Shown in pieces: positions 43,393-52,732 of a DNA stretch of 64,000 bases. The notes below the pieces were generated by a model. It was not told where the DNA came from. It saw nothing but the letters and a program-made list of their open reading frames with translations, and did no database searches. The stretch's first letter is position 1, and the number at the start of each line of letters is the position of its first letter. The position numbers were made by a program, and so were the translations under genes. The stretch is taken from contig CADBEN010000009.1 in assembly GCA_902793685.1 (NCBI GenBank), positions 1 through 64,000 of the forward strand, in the 5' to 3' direction. The stretch comes from an uncultured Lachnospiraceae bacterium (GTDB taxonomy: Bacteria; Bacillota; Clostridia; Lachnospirales; Lachnospiraceae).

Positions 43393-45828
43393 ATGCAGTA
43401 CGGATACTTCGACGATAAACACCGCGAATATGTCATCACCACGCCGCGCACCCCGCTTCCGTGGATCAATTACCTGGGCAGCGAGGATTTCTTCACGCTG
43501 CTCAGCAATACCGCAGGCGGATACAGTTTCTACCGGGATGCCCGGCTCCGCCGCCTGACCCGCTACCGCTACAACAACAGTCCTCTGGATTCCGAGGGCT
43601 TCCGCATCTATCTCCGGGACGGCGAAACGGTCTGGAATCCGGGATGCCGGCCCTCCGGCACGGAACTTGACAATTACTGCTGCCGGCACGGTCTCGGATA
43701 CACCATCCTGGAAGGCAGAAAAAACGGCGTTTCCGCCCGTCAGGAATTTCTGGTGCCGAAGGGCGACCCCTGCCTCCTGATGCGCGTCACCGTTCAGAAT
43801 CAGACTGCGGCGCAGAAAAAGCTCCGCCTCTTCCCTTATATTGAGTTCTGCCTCTGGGATGCCATGGACGATTCCACCAATTTCCAGCGGAACTACTCCA
43901 TCGGTGAGGTGGAGGTCAAGGGCGCCGCGATCTACCATAAGACGGAATACCGGGAGCGCCGGGACCACTACGCTGTTTTCTGGGCAAACCGTCAGCCGGA
44001 CGCTTTCGATACCTCCAGAGACGCTTTCCTGGGTGTCTACGGCAGTCCCGCCGCGCCGGAGGCCGTCTCCGGAGACGGCTGCACCGGCAGTATGGCCCAC
44101 GGCTGGCAGCCCGTGGCAGCGCAGCAGTTCGATCTCTGCCTGGCGCCCGGAGAGGCCTGCAGCATCATCTTCGGCCTGGGATATATCGAAAATCCTCAGG
44201 AAGAAAAATGGGAAAGCCCCGGAGTCATCAACAAGACGAAAGCAGAAGCGATGATGGCACGCTACGCGGACGATGCTGCCTTCGACAGCGCCATGACAGC
44301 GCTCAGAGAGTACTGGACCGGTCTCCTGTCCCGCTTCCAGGCTTCCACCGGAGATGAAAAGACCGACCGCATGGTCAACATCTGGAACCAGTATCAGTGC
44401 ATGGTGACCTTCAATATGAGCCGCTCCGCCAGCTATTTTGAGAGCGGCATGGGCCGGGGCATGGGATTCCGGGATTCCTGCCAGGATCTTCTCGGTTTCG
44501 TCCACATGATCCCGGAACGCGCCAGGGAGCGCATCCTGGATATTGCCGCCACACAGTTCCCCGACGGAAGCGCCTACCATCAGTACCAGCCCCTCACCAA
44601 AAAGGGCAATCTGGCAGTGGGAAGCGGCTTCAACGACGATCCCCTCTGGCTGATCGCGGGAACCGACGCCTATCTCCGGGAGACGGGAGACTTCAGCATT
44701 CTGGATGAGCCGGTGGATTTTGACAACGACCCTGCCCTCGCCAGACCCCTGATGGAGCACCTGCGCCGCAGCTTCAATTACACCAGGACCCATCTCGGTC
44801 CCCACGGACTGCCGCTCATCGGCCGCGCAGACTGGAACGACTGTCTGAACCTGAACTGCTTTTCCGAGCATCCCGGGGAGAGCTTCCAGACCACCGGTCC
44901 CAGCGAAGGGCCTGTGGCGGAGAGCGTCTTCATCGCAGGCATGTTTGTGAAATACGGCCGCGCCTACACGGATATCTGCCGGCACCTGGGCCTTACGGAG
45001 GAGGCGGAGGACGGTCTCCGCTCCATCGCCGCGGTGGAAGCGGCTGTGCTGGAAGCCGGCTGGGACGGCGCATGGTTCCGGCGCGCCTATGACGCCTTCG
45101 GCAACGTGGTCGGAGGAAAGGAATGCGAAGAAGGACAGATCTTCATTGAGCCCCAGGGCATGTGCGTCATGGCGGGGATCGGGAAAGAGACAGGCCAGGC
45201 CGCCGCGGCGCTGAAGAGCGTCGAGGAGCGTCTGGACACGAAATACGGCATCGTCCTCCTGCAGCCCGCCTACACAAGATATCATCTGGAGCTGGGCGAG
45301 ATCACCAGCTACCCGCCGGGCTACAAGGAGAACGCGGGCATCTTCTGCCACAACAATCCATGGATCGTCTGCGCGGAGGCGGAGCTGGGCCACGGGGACC
45401 GCGCCTTTGAGGTATACCGCCGCACTGCTCCCGCCTATACGGAGGAGATCAGCGACATCCACCGCACCGAGCCCTACGTTTACAGCCAGATGATCGCAGG
45501 AATCGACGCCCCGACCTTCGGGGAGGCAAAGAACAGCTGGCTTACCGGCACCGCCGCCTGGACTTTCTTAAGCATCAGCCAGGCGATCCTCGGGATCCGT
45601 CCTGCCCTGGACGGCCTTGAGATCGACCCCTGCATTCCTTCCTCTCTCAAAAGCTTCACCGTTACGCGGGAGTTCCGCGGCACGGTCTACCGTATCTCCG
45701 TCGAGAATCCGGAGGGCGTCCGGAAGGGCGTGAAACAGCTGTATGTGGACAATGTCCTCCTGCAAGGGAACCTGATTCCTCCCCAGGCTCCCGGCAAAAG
45801 CACAGAAGTGAAGGTCATCATGGGATGA
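43393..45828 (+). CDS. cbp: Cellobiose phosphorylase (GH94)
   Basis: An 811-residue cytoplasmic enzyme that splits cellobiose with phosphate into glucose and glucose-1-phosphate. The length and whole pattern match clostridial cellobiose phosphorylase: the N-terminal [37 protein letters not shown] segment, [14 protein letters not shown], and the catalytic acid region RADWNDC (478-484). The C-terminal [19 protein letters not shown] is also present. GAGAGGG precedes the ATG. It is divergent from the lacI-transporter operon and probably shares its repressor. The gene is followed by the hairpin repeat and a terminator. A longer cellodextrin could be a secondary substrate, but cellobiose is the best call. 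Confidence 0.95.
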   Translation: MQYGYFDDKHREYVITTPRTPLPWINYLGSEDFFTLLSNTAGGYSFYRDARLRRLTRYRYNNSPLDSEGFRIYLRDGETVWNPGCRPSGTELDNYCCRHGLGYTILEGRKNGVSARQEFLVPKGDPCLLMRVTVQNQTAAQKKLRLFPYIEFCLWDAMDDSTNFQRNYSIGEVEVKGAAIYHKTEYRERRDHYAVFWANRQPDAFDTSRDAFLGVYGSPAAPEAVSGDGCTGSMAHGWQPVAAQQFDLCLAPGEACSIIFGLGYIENPQEEKWESPGVINKTKAEAMMARYADDAAFDSAMTALREYWTGLLSRFQASTGDEKTDRMVNIWNQYQCMVTFNMSRSASYFESGMGRGMGFRDSCQDLLGFVHMIPERARERILDIAATQFPDGSAYHQYQPLTKKGNLAVGSGFNDDPLWLIAGTDAYLRETGDFSILDEPVDFDNDPALARPLMEHLRRSFNYTRTHLGPHGLPLIGRADWNDCLNLNCFSEHPGESFQTTGPSEGPVAESVFIAGMFVKYGRAYTDICRHLGLTEEAEDGLRSIAAVEAAVLEAGWDGAWFRRAYDAFGNVVGGKECEEGQIFIEPQGMCVMAGIGKETGQAAAALKSVEERLDTKYGIVLLQPAYTRYHLELGEITSYPPGYKENAGIFCHNNPWIVCAEAELGHGDRAFEVYRRTAPAYTEEISDIHRTEPYVYSQMIAGIDAPTFGEAKNSWLTGTAAWTFLSISQAILGIRPALDGLEIDPCIPSSLKSFTVTREFRGTVYRISVENPEGVRKGVKQLYVDNVLLQGNLIPPQAPGKSTEVKVIMG

Positions 45829-45833
45829 CCGAA

Positions 45834-45868
45834 GCGTTTGTCTCAGTGGGGGATCTCCCACTGAGACA
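45834..45868. repeat. Hairpin repeat family member B (TCTCAGTGGG inverted repeat)
   Basis: TGTCTCAGTGGG and CCCACTGAGACA form a perfect stem (45839-45868) preceded by GCGTTT, as in the copy at 6885-6923. It sits between the cellobiose phosphorylase stop and the terminator. Confidence 0.7.
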
Positions 45869-45870
45869 AC

Positions 45871-45907
45871 AAGGAGCGCATCCTCAGCGGATGCGCTCCT
45901 TGTTTTT
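45871..45907 (+). terminator. Rho-independent terminator of cellobiose phosphorylase
   Basis: AAGGAGCGCATCC/GGATGCGCTCCTT with a 5-base loop, then G and five T residues. Read on the minus strand it could also slow transcription from livF. Confidence 0.9.
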
Positions 45908-45958
45908 GTCTTTCTGTTCCTGTCAGATGATCCCCGGAAAGAGTCCGGATTCCGACTG

Positions 45959-46672
45959 TCAGTGTTTCTTGGTTCCCAGATAGGCTGCCTTCACGGACTC
46001 GTCGTTCAGGAGCTCCAGACCGGTTCCTGTCATGCTGATCTGGCCGGTCTCCAGGACATAACCGCGGTCCGCGATGCGGAGGGCCATGTTGGCGTTCTGC
46101 TCGATCAGGAGGATGGTCACCCCCTGCCGGTTGATCTCCTTGATGATGCTGAAGATGTCCTGCACCACCAGCGGCGCAAGCCCCAGGGAAGGCTCGTCCA
46201 TCATCATCAGCTTCGGCCGCGACATCAGGGCACGTCCGACAGCCAGCATCTGCTGTTCGCCGCCGGACAGCGTGCCGGCGTACTGCCAGTAACGCTCCTT
46301 CAGGCGCGGGAACAGACTGTAGACCCACTCGATGTCCTTGTCGATCTCTTCCTTGTCCTTCCGGAGATAGGCACCGATCTGCAGGTTCTCAAGGACCGTC
46401 AGGTCCGAGAACACTCTTCTGCCCTCCGGCACCATGGCGATGCCGGACTTGAAGATGGCGTCGATGGACTTGCCGATCATCTCCTCTCCGTTCCATACGA
46501 CTGAGCCGGAGGCTGCCTTCACCAGGTCGGTGATGGTGCGGAGGGTCGTGGATTTCCCGGCGCCGTTGGCGCCGATCAGTGTGACGATCTCTCCGTCCTG
46601 CACTTCCAGGCTGATTCCCCGGAGGGCGTTGATCCCGCCGTAATTCACATACAGATTTTCGATTTTAAGCAT
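45959..46672 (-). CDS. livF: Branched-chain amino-acid ABC transporter ATPase LivF
   Basis: A 237-residue ATPase. Walker A is GANGAGKST, the signature LSGGEQQMLAVGRALM, Walker B LMMMDEPSLGLAP, and the typical C-terminal YVLETGQISMTGTG is present. The start is the ATG at 46672 (MLKIENLYVNYGG), overlapping the livG stop by 8 bases. It is the last gene of the liv operon and pairs with LivG to energise uptake of leucine, isoleucine and valine. Confidence 0.93.
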   Translation of the reverse strand: MLKIENLYVNYGGINALRGISLEVQDGEIVTLIGANGAGKSTTLRTITDLVKAASGSVVWNGEEMIGKSIDAIFKSGIAMVPEGRRVFSDLTVLENLQIGAYLRKDKEEIDKDIEWVYSLFPRLKERYWQYAGTLSGGEQQMLAVGRALMSRPKLMMMDEPSLGLAPLVVQDIFSIIKEINRQGVTILLIEQNANMALRIADRGYVLETGQISMTGTGLELLNDESVKAAYLGTKKH

Positions 46673-47516
46673 CGTCCGCCACCCCCAGATACGCATCGAT
46701 GACGCGCTGATTGTTCTGTATCTGCTCCGGTGTTCCGTCCGCGATCAGCTTTCCGAAATCCAGCACGTAGATCCGGTCGGAGATGTCCATGACCAGATCC
46801 ATGTGATGCTCGATCAGAAGGATCGTAAGGTGGAACTTGTCACGGATCTCACCGATGAACTCCGTCAGTTCCTCTGTCTCCTGCGGGTTCATGCCGGCTG
46901 CCGGCTCATCCAGAAGCAGAAGCTTCGGATCCGCCGCCAGCGCCCGGGCGATCTCCAGCCGGCGCTGCTTTCCGTAGGGAAGGCTGGTGGCCAGTTCATT
47001 CTGCACGTCGGAAAGCCCGACGATCTCGAGCAGATTTCTGACCCGCTCCCGCTGGGCTTTCTCTTCGTCCCGGTTCATCCGCAGCATGGCGCTGATGAAA
47101 CCGTGCTTTGACTGATGGTGCTTCGCGATCAGCACATTGTCGAACACCGTCTGGGTCTTCCACAGACGGATGTTCTGGAACGTCCGTGCCATGCCGAGGG
47201 AAGTGATATAGTCCGGCGTCGGATCCAGGACCCGCTCCTTTGTGTAGTATTCCCCGATCTCGCCCTTGTAGAGCTTTTTCATCTTGCCCTGGGGATGATT
47301 GCGGATGATGGTCTCGTCGCGGAACGCGACCCTTCCGTTGGTGGGCTGGTACACGCCGGTGATGACATTGAAGGCAGTGGTCTTTCCGGCGCCGTTCGGA
47401 CCGATCAGCGCGACGATCTCTCCTTCGTTCACCACCATGCTGAGATTATTGACTGCCACGACGCCGCCGAACTGCATGGTGACATTTTCGACTTCAAGGA
47501 CTCTCGTTGTCATCAT
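46665..47516 (-). CDS. livG: Branched-chain amino-acid ABC transporter ATPase LivG
   Basis: A 283-residue ATPase with Walker A GPNGAGKTT and the family insert LGMARTFQNIRLW, signature SLPYGKQRRLEIARAL and Walker B LLLLDEPAAGMNP. Compared with E. coli LivG it has a somewhat longer insert between KLYKGEIGEYYTKERVLDP and the Q-loop. It overlaps livM by 4 bases. Confidence 0.93.
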   Translation of the reverse strand: MMTTRVLEVENVTMQFGGVVAVNNLSMVVNEGEIVALIGPNGAGKTTAFNVITGVYQPTNGRVAFRDETIIRNHPQGKMKKLYKGEIGEYYTKERVLDPTPDYITSLGMARTFQNIRLWKTQTVFDNVLIAKHHQSKHGFISAMLRMNRDEEKAQRERVRNLLEIVGLSDVQNELATSLPYGKQRRLEIARALAADPKLLLLDEPAAGMNPQETEELTEFIGEIRDKFHLTILLIEHHMDLVMDISDRIYVLDFGKLIADGTPEQIQNNQRVIDAYLGVADDA

Positions 47517-48736
47517 GCACCTCCTTTCGGGGTCTCATCCGGAGCCGCTTTGGTTTCTTCGGCCGCCGCAGCCTTCGCTTCCGCTTTGATCTTCCGCTTT
47601 GTCCGTATCCCGCAGATCAGATCCGGGAGCTCCTTGTCTCCCATGATGCCCTGACGGAAGAACAGCACGACGACCATGATGATGATGGAGAATACCACCA
47701 GACGGAAACCGTTCCGGAAGATCCCCGGCGCGTTGATGCCGAGGAAGGTGCCGGAATCCAGGCCTCTGAGCCACCACTCCGACGCGGAGATAAAGAGCAT
47801 GGCGCCGATCACGGAACCCGTGATGGAACCGATGCCGCCCAGGACCACCATCAGAAGGATCTCGTAGGTCATGGCGGACTTGAAGTTGGACGCCTGCGCG
47901 ATGCTCAGCACCATGGCCATGCAGGCTCCGGCAATGCCGGCGAAGAAGCAGCTGATGCAGAAGGAAAGCATCTTGTGCTTCGCGAGATTGATACCCATGG
48001 CTTCCGCGGCGATCTCATCATCGCGGATCGCCTTGAAGGCTCTGCCGTAGGTGGAATTCACCAGCAGGACGATGAGGCCGATGCTGACCGTGGCGATAAA
48101 CACCGGCACAAAGGTGGAAAAGCTCAGCGTTGTCCCGCCCAGGTCCAGCTTGAAGGTGGAGATCCTGGCGAAGCTCTTCAGAAGGTTTGAGCCGTTGGTC
48201 AGCGGTCCCAGCTTGCCCCACTGACAGATGGCGCGCATGATCTCCGCGAAGCCCAGGGTCGCGATGGCAAGATAGTCGGATTTCAGACGGAGGACCGGAA
48301 GGCCGATGAGGAAGGCGAACAGCGCCGCCAGCAGTCCGGCAATGGTCACAGCGATCCCCACGCCCAGCACCGTGCCCAGCGGACCGGCAAAAGAGCTCAG
48401 AGTCTCCGGGATGGAGAAGCGGACGATGGCATCGTAATACTGATAGACCGTATCCCGCGCCGAGGAGGGGATGGTCAGGATCGCGTAGGTATAGGCGCCG
48501 ATCAGCATAAATCCTGCATGGCCCAGCGAGAACAGACCGGTAAAGCCGTTCAGAAGGTTCATGGAGACCGCTGCCAGCGCATAGACGGAGCCCTTCTGCA
48601 GCACCGTCAGCAGCATGGAGAGGCTGCTGGTGGGCTTGATCACCTGATCCAGGATCAGGACGACCAGAAGGAACAGTCCCGTAGCGGCGAGTATCTTCAG
48701 ATTCTTATTTCTTTCCGAAGCAGTCATTTTCTTCAC
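47513..48736 (-). CDS. livM: Branched-chain amino-acid ABC transporter permease LivM
   Basis: A 407-residue permease with eight to ten helices. GLFSLGHAGFMLIGAYTYA and the ATPase-contact region AFKAIRDDEIAAEAMGINLAKHK are the family hallmarks. The C-terminal 35 residues are a hydrophilic tail rich in Lys, Ala and Glu (RKIKAEAKAAAAEETKAAPDE), longer than usual. It is 6 bases after livH and overlaps livG by 4. Confidence 0.92.
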   Translation of the reverse strand: MKKMTASERNKNLKILAATGLFLLVVLILDQVIKPTSSLSMLLTVLQKGSVYALAAVSMNLLNGFTGLFSLGHAGFMLIGAYTYAILTIPSSARDTVYQYYDAIVRFSIPETLSSFAGPLGTVLGVGIAVTIAGLLAALFAFLIGLPVLRLKSDYLAIATLGFAEIMRAICQWGKLGPLTNGSNLLKSFARISTFKLDLGGTTLSFSTFVPVFIATVSIGLIVLLVNSTYGRAFKAIRDDEIAAEAMGINLAKHKMLSFCISCFFAGIAGACMAMVLSIAQASNFKSAMTYEILLMVVLGGIGSITGSVIGAMLFISASEWWLRGLDSGTFLGINAPGIFRNGFRLVVFSIIIMVVVLFFRQGIMGDKELPDLICGIRTKRKIKAEAKAAAAEETKAAPDETPKGGA

Positions 48737-48742
48737 CTCCCG

Positions 48743-49669
48743 TCAGACCTTGTCCGTGGACTTCTCGCCGAACAGACCGGTGGGCTTGAAGACCAGGATG
48801 ATAATAAGCAGAACGAAGGTGAACGCATCGGAGAAGGTGGCAAAGCCCACCTGGTCCATGATGACCCCGCGGGTCAGGAGGATCGTGTCCAGACCCTTGA
48901 TCAGGCTCTCACAGATTCCGATGATGAAGGCGCCGATGACTGCGCCCGGGATGGAGCCGATGCCGCCGAACACTGCCGCGACGAAGGCCTTCAGGCCCGG
49001 CATACCGCCGGAGGTGGGGACCACGCCCGGATAGTTGGTGAAAAACAGCATAGATCCGACAGCCGCAAGGAAGGTGCCGATAATGAAGGTCGCCGAGATG
49101 ACGTTGTTGATCTTGATGCCCATGAGCTGTGAGGTCTCAAAGTCCTTGGACACCGCGCGCATCGCCATGCCGAGCTTCGTATGTGTGATCAGCCAGACCA
49201 GCACCGCGGAAAGGAACACGGTGAGGAAGGGCGTGATGATCGTGACCCGCGTGGTCTGCATTCCGAAAATGTTGACGGAATCAGAGATCCACGGGATCGC
49301 GGGATAATTCTTATTCAGGCCGCCGGTGATGTAGAGCGCCAGGTTCTGAAGCAGATAGCTGACGCCGATGGCGGAGATCATGACGGACATTCTGGGGGCG
49401 GTACGCAGCGGTTTGTAGGCCACGCGCTCGATGGTGAAGCCCAGAAGCACGGTGAAAAGGATCACCAGCGGAATCGCGATGTACAGGGGCAGCGCTGCCG
49501 CCAGGTACACCATCATCAGTCCGGCTACCATGAAGACGTCGCCGTGGGCGAAGTTGATCAGGCGGAGAATGCCGTAGACCATGGTATAGCCGATGGCGAT
49601 CAGAGAATACTGTCCGCCGACGGAGATTCCCGAGATGATATAGGGAAGTATGGTTTGTCCGAGACTCAT
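48743..49669 (-). CDS. livH: Branched-chain amino-acid ABC transporter permease LivH
   Basis: A 308-residue permease. The start GISVGGQYSLIAIGYTMVYGILRLINFAHGD and the contact region KLGMAMRAVSKDFETSQLMGI are diagnostic. It follows livJ by 90 bases and begins the membrane part of the operon. Confidence 0.93.
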   Translation of the reverse strand: MSLGQTILPYIISGISVGGQYSLIAIGYTMVYGILRLINFAHGDVFMVAGLMMVYLAAALPLYIAIPLVILFTVLLGFTIERVAYKPLRTAPRMSVMISAIGVSYLLQNLALYITGGLNKNYPAIPWISDSVNIFGMQTTRVTIITPFLTVFLSAVLVWLITHTKLGMAMRAVSKDFETSQLMGIKINNVISATFIIGTFLAAVGSMLFFTNYPGVVPTSGGMPGLKAFVAAVFGGIGSIPGAVIGAFIIGICESLIKGLDTILLTRGVIMDQVGFATFSDAFTFVLLIIILVFKPTGLFGEKSTDKV

Positions 49670-49759
49670 CTTGTTTCTCCTTGAAGTGATTTAAAACAAT
49701 GCAGCGGGAGCTGCCCGCCCCCGCTGCGATGTTCTTTCAGGCTTTGGAAATGATGCGGT

Positions 49760-50968
49760 TTACTCAGCCTTCGCCACAGTGACGAAATCCCATTTTCCGG
49801 TTTCGGTGTTGCACTTCTTGACGACTGCGCTGTCTCTGTTCGCGTCGCCCACCTCATTGAAGGAAATTTCGCCGGTAACGCCGGTGTACTTCAGGCTCGG
49901 GAGGACCTCCAGGACCTTGGTCGGCTCCGTGGAGCCGGCTGCCTTCAGAGCTTCGAGTGCCACATAATATGCGTCATATCCCATTGCGGTGACCGCTGCC
50001 AGCTCGTCGTTGCCGCCGTTGTTGGCCTTTGCGGTGCTGTCTCCGTTGATCCACTTCTTGATGCCTTCGTCGAAGTTGGCGTTTGCGCCTTCTTGATAGA
50101 AGGTGGTGACACAGATCTCGACATTGGTGCCCTTCGCCGCGTCAAGGATGACGTTGGAATCCCAGGTATCGCCTGCCAGGATCGGCATGCCGATGTTCTG
50201 TGCGGCTGCCTTCGCGATGATCTGCGCCGCTGCCTCGGTGGAGACCGGGGAGAAGAACACGTCGCAGCCCTGGTTCTGGGCGTTGGTCACGTAGGTGGAG
50301 TAATCGGAGGTGCCTTCCGGGAACTGCTCGTAGATGCAGTTGTCCTTGCCGAAGGCCTCGATGAAGTAGTTGCAGAGACCGCCGGAGTAGTCATCGCCCT
50401 GCTTCGCCAGGCAGTATGCCTTGGTGGCGCCGAGATCCTTCTTCGCGTAGTTTGCGAGGACCGTGCCCTGGAACGGATCCAGGAAGCAGATACGGAAGTA
50501 AACGTCGCATCCTGCGGTGACCTGCGGGTTGGTGCAGGTGACGCCGATGGCCGGCATCTTTGCGTTCAGGAAGGTGTCGCCTGCCGCGATGGAAACGCCG
50601 GAGCCGTAGGAACCGAGGACCAGGGACACGCCGTTGGAGATCAGGGTCTGCGCTGCCGTCGGAGCCTTATCGTTGGAAGAAGCATTGTCCGCGTACTCCA
50701 GCTGGACCTCGTAGGTCTCTCCGCCGATCTCGACGGTGGGCTGCTCCTGGTTCGCGTACTGCATTCCAAGGATCTCCTGCTTTCCGCCTGCGCCGTTGTC
50801 GCCGGACTGGGGTTCAAAGACACCGATCTTCACGACCTTGTTGCCGGAAGAACTGCCGCCGGAGCTGCTGCCGCCGGAAGAACTGCCGCCGGAAGAGCCG
50901 CCGCAGGCTGCAAGAGATGCTGCCATCACTGCGCTGAGTGCCAGAGCCATAACCTTTTTCATTTTCAT
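49760..50968 (-). CDS. livJ: Branched-chain amino-acid-binding lipoprotein LivJ
   Basis: A 402-residue solute-binding protein. The signal peptide ends in the lipobox LAAC (cysteine near residue 21), followed by a flexible Gly/Ser linker made of GGSSSGGSSSG repeats to about residue 42. The binding domain then starts VVKIGVFEPQSGDNGAGGKQEILGMQYA, the Leu/Ile/Val-binding opening. The ATG at 50968 has GGAGG upstream; the longer frame to 51061 covers the promoter. First gene of livJHMGF. Confidence 0.93.
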   Translation of the reverse strand: MKMKKVMALALSAVMAASLAACGGSSGGSSSGGSSSGGSSSGNKVVKIGVFEPQSGDNGAGGKQEILGMQYANQEQPTVEIGGETYEVQLEYADNASSNDKAPTAAQTLISNGVSLVLGSYGSGVSIAAGDTFLNAKMPAIGVTCTNPQVTAGCDVYFRICFLDPFQGTVLANYAKKDLGATKAYCLAKQGDDYSGGLCNYFIEAFGKDNCIYEQFPEGTSDYSTYVTNAQNQGCDVFFSPVSTEAAAQIIAKAAAQNIGMPILAGDTWDSNVILDAAKGTNVEICVTTFYQEGANANFDEGIKKWINGDSTAKANNGGNDELAAVTAMGYDAYYVALEALKAAGSTEPTKVLEVLPSLKYTGVTGEISFNEVGDANRDSAVVKKCNTETGKWDFVTVAKAE

Positions 50969-50995
50969 GTTCCTGTCCTCCCATTTGTTTTTTGT

Positions 50996-51020
50996 ATGCA
51001 TATTCCCGGGGAATATGCAT
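50996..51020. promoter_or_regulatory. Perfect 25-bp palindrome in the livJ leader
   Basis: ATGCATATTCCC and GGGAATATGCAT flank one central base. It lies about 12 bases downstream of the livJ -10 box, that is at the start of the transcript, and 28 bases before the livJ ATG. It could be a repressor operator or a 5' mRNA hairpin. Confidence 0.65.
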
Positions 51021-51031
51021 TTCAGTTGATA

Positions 51032-51060
51032 ATTATACCACAGAGAACAGGATGTGACCA
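51032..51060 (-). promoter_or_regulatory. Promoter of the liv operon
   Basis: Minus-strand TATAAT (51032-51037) lies 17 bases from TGGTCA (51055-51060). The leader would be about 55 bases and would contain the palindrome. Confidence 0.55.
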
Positions 51061-51146
51061 CATCAGGCTGACATTTGTTTTCCGTGAGCGGATTTTCTTC
51101 GGTCAGGCCGCGTCCGGCAGTTTCTTTTTTTCTGATCAGCAGTTCT

Positions 51147-52562
51147 TTACACTTCCTTCACTGCAGGTGCCGGATCACCGTCCTGCCGGATCGCAATATT
51201 CAGGATGATGGCGCAGACCGCTGCGGGGACGATGCCGGAGCCGCCGAAAATGTAGGTGACCCACTTCGGAAGCATCGCCAGCACGTTCGAAGTGGTGCCG
51301 AGGCCGTAGCCGAGGCCGAGGGAGACCGCCACGATCGTCACGACACGGTTCGTCACTCCGTCCCTGGTGATGAGCTGGATACCGCTGACCACGATGGACG
51401 CGAACATCATGACTGCCGCGCCGCCCAGCACGGACTGGGGCATGATCTGGATCAGCGCGGCCAGCTTCGGGCAGAATCCGCACAGCACCAGGAAGATGGC
51501 TCCCATGGAGATCGCGTAGAGGTTGACGATCTTCGTCATGCCGATCAGGCCCACGTTCTGGCTGAAGGAGGTGTTCGGCAGCACACCGAACAGGGACGCA
51601 ACGGAGGAACCGAGACCGTCGCAGATGACGGAGCCGGAGAGCTCCTTGTCCGTCGCCTCTCTTCCGAGACCGCCCTCGCAGATGCCGGAAGTGTCGCCGA
51701 TGGTCTCCACCGCGGTCACGATGAACATGATGGTGACCGGAATGATGGCGCGGAGATCAAAGATATATTTCACCGGCATGAACTTCGGAATCGAGATCCA
51801 CGCGGCACTCGCGACATTGCCCCACTGCAGGACCCAGGAATGGGTCAGCGTATTTCCCTCAAACTCGAAGGTCGTCGGAAGGACAGCGCCGAGAACCGCA
51901 CACAGTACATAGCCGATGATGATACCGAAGAGAATGGACGCCGAGGAAAAGATCCCCCTGGTAAAGTGCTTCAGCAGAATGATGGATACCAGCACGGCCG
52001 TGCCCACCAGAAGGTTGACCGGATCTCCGAAATCCTTGTTGCTGTTTCCTCCGCCGAAGGAATTGATGCCGACGCTGATCAGTGAAAGACCGATGGCCGT
52101 CACGACGGTTCCGGTGACCACGGAGGGGAAGTATTTTCTCAGAGGCTTCAGGCAGAAGCCGAGGACCGTCTCAAACAGTCCGCCCACCAGGCTGGCGCCG
52201 AGGATAGCGCCGTAGGCGATCACCCCTCCGCCCATAGATGCGCTGATGCCGTTCATGACGCCGATGAAGCCGGAGCTGGTCCCCATGACGATGGGGAGCC
52301 GTCCGCCGACGGGGCCGATGGTCCAGAGCTGGACCAGGGTCACCAGACCCGCGATCAGCATGGCGTTCTGGATCACGGGAACCATCAGGCCGAGATCCCG
52401 GAGCCCGCAGGCTCCGCCCACCACCAGGATCGGGGTGAGGTTTCCGACGAACATGGCCAGCACGTGCTGCATGCCGAACAGGATCGCCTTCCCGAGGGGA
52501 ATGCGTCCTTCCAGTTCGTATTCCGAAGTGTAGCCGTTTGTTTTTTCTTTCTTGTCTGCCAT
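51147..52562 (-). CDS. Nucleobase:cation symporter-2 family permease (xanthine/uracil type)
   Basis: A 471-residue transporter with about fourteen helices. The NAT signature QNVGLIGMTK (Q-N-x-G-x4-T) is present, with a lysine after it as in xanthine- or urate-type members. Other marks are GTSSGFIGVMNG and VVTAIGLSLISVGINSFGGG. It would import a purine such as xanthine with protons or sodium. It stands alone behind a good promoter. I checked its leader for a purine riboswitch and found none. Confidence 0.9.
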   Translation of the reverse strand: MADKKEKTNGYTSEYELEGRIPLGKAILFGMQHVLAMFVGNLTPILVVGGACGLRDLGLMVPVIQNAMLIAGLVTLVQLWTIGPVGGRLPIVMGTSSGFIGVMNGISASMGGGVIAYGAILGASLVGGLFETVLGFCLKPLRKYFPSVVTGTVVTAIGLSLISVGINSFGGGNSNKDFGDPVNLLVGTAVLVSIILLKHFTRGIFSSASILFGIIIGYVLCAVLGAVLPTTFEFEGNTLTHSWVLQWGNVASAAWISIPKFMPVKYIFDLRAIIPVTIMFIVTAVETIGDTSGICEGGLGREATDKELSGSVICDGLGSSVASLFGVLPNTSFSQNVGLIGMTKIVNLYAISMGAIFLVLCGFCPKLAALIQIMPQSVLGGAAVMMFASIVVSGIQLITRDGVTNRVVTIVAVSLGLGYGLGTTSNVLAMLPKWVTYIFGGSGIVPAAVCAIILNIAIRQDGDPAPAVKEV

Positions 52563-52601
52563 TTTTCTTTCCTTTAAAAAGCTTTAACAGGCTGCCGCGT
52601 T

Positions 52602-52630
52602 ATTATACCATCTCTCCTTTTCCATGTTCA
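52602..52630 (-). promoter_or_regulatory. Promoter of the nucleobase permease gene
   Basis: Minus-strand TGAACA (52625-52630) and TATAAT (52602-52607) are 17 bases apart. An A/T-only tract just upstream (about 52636-52665) may act as an UP element. Confidence 0.6.
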
Positions 52631-52732
52631 TCCCGCAAAAATTTACAAATTTTTTATATTTAGACCCGCCTTGCTTCGTGGGATTCCCCATCCGGGCGGG
52701 CCATCCGGGTGTCGCCGGTCTTCCGCGCGGCT

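Noticed and set aside
42685..45462. 925-codon open frame on the minus strand opposite cellobiose phosphorylase
   Set aside because: The plus strand encodes a full-length GH94 enzyme; the antisense frame has no recognisable domain and runs into the LacI gene in another frame.
52563..52732. Possible purine riboswitch before the nucleobase permease
   Set aside because: None of the conserved junction words of the purine aptamer is present; the interval is explained by a promoter and an A/T tract.
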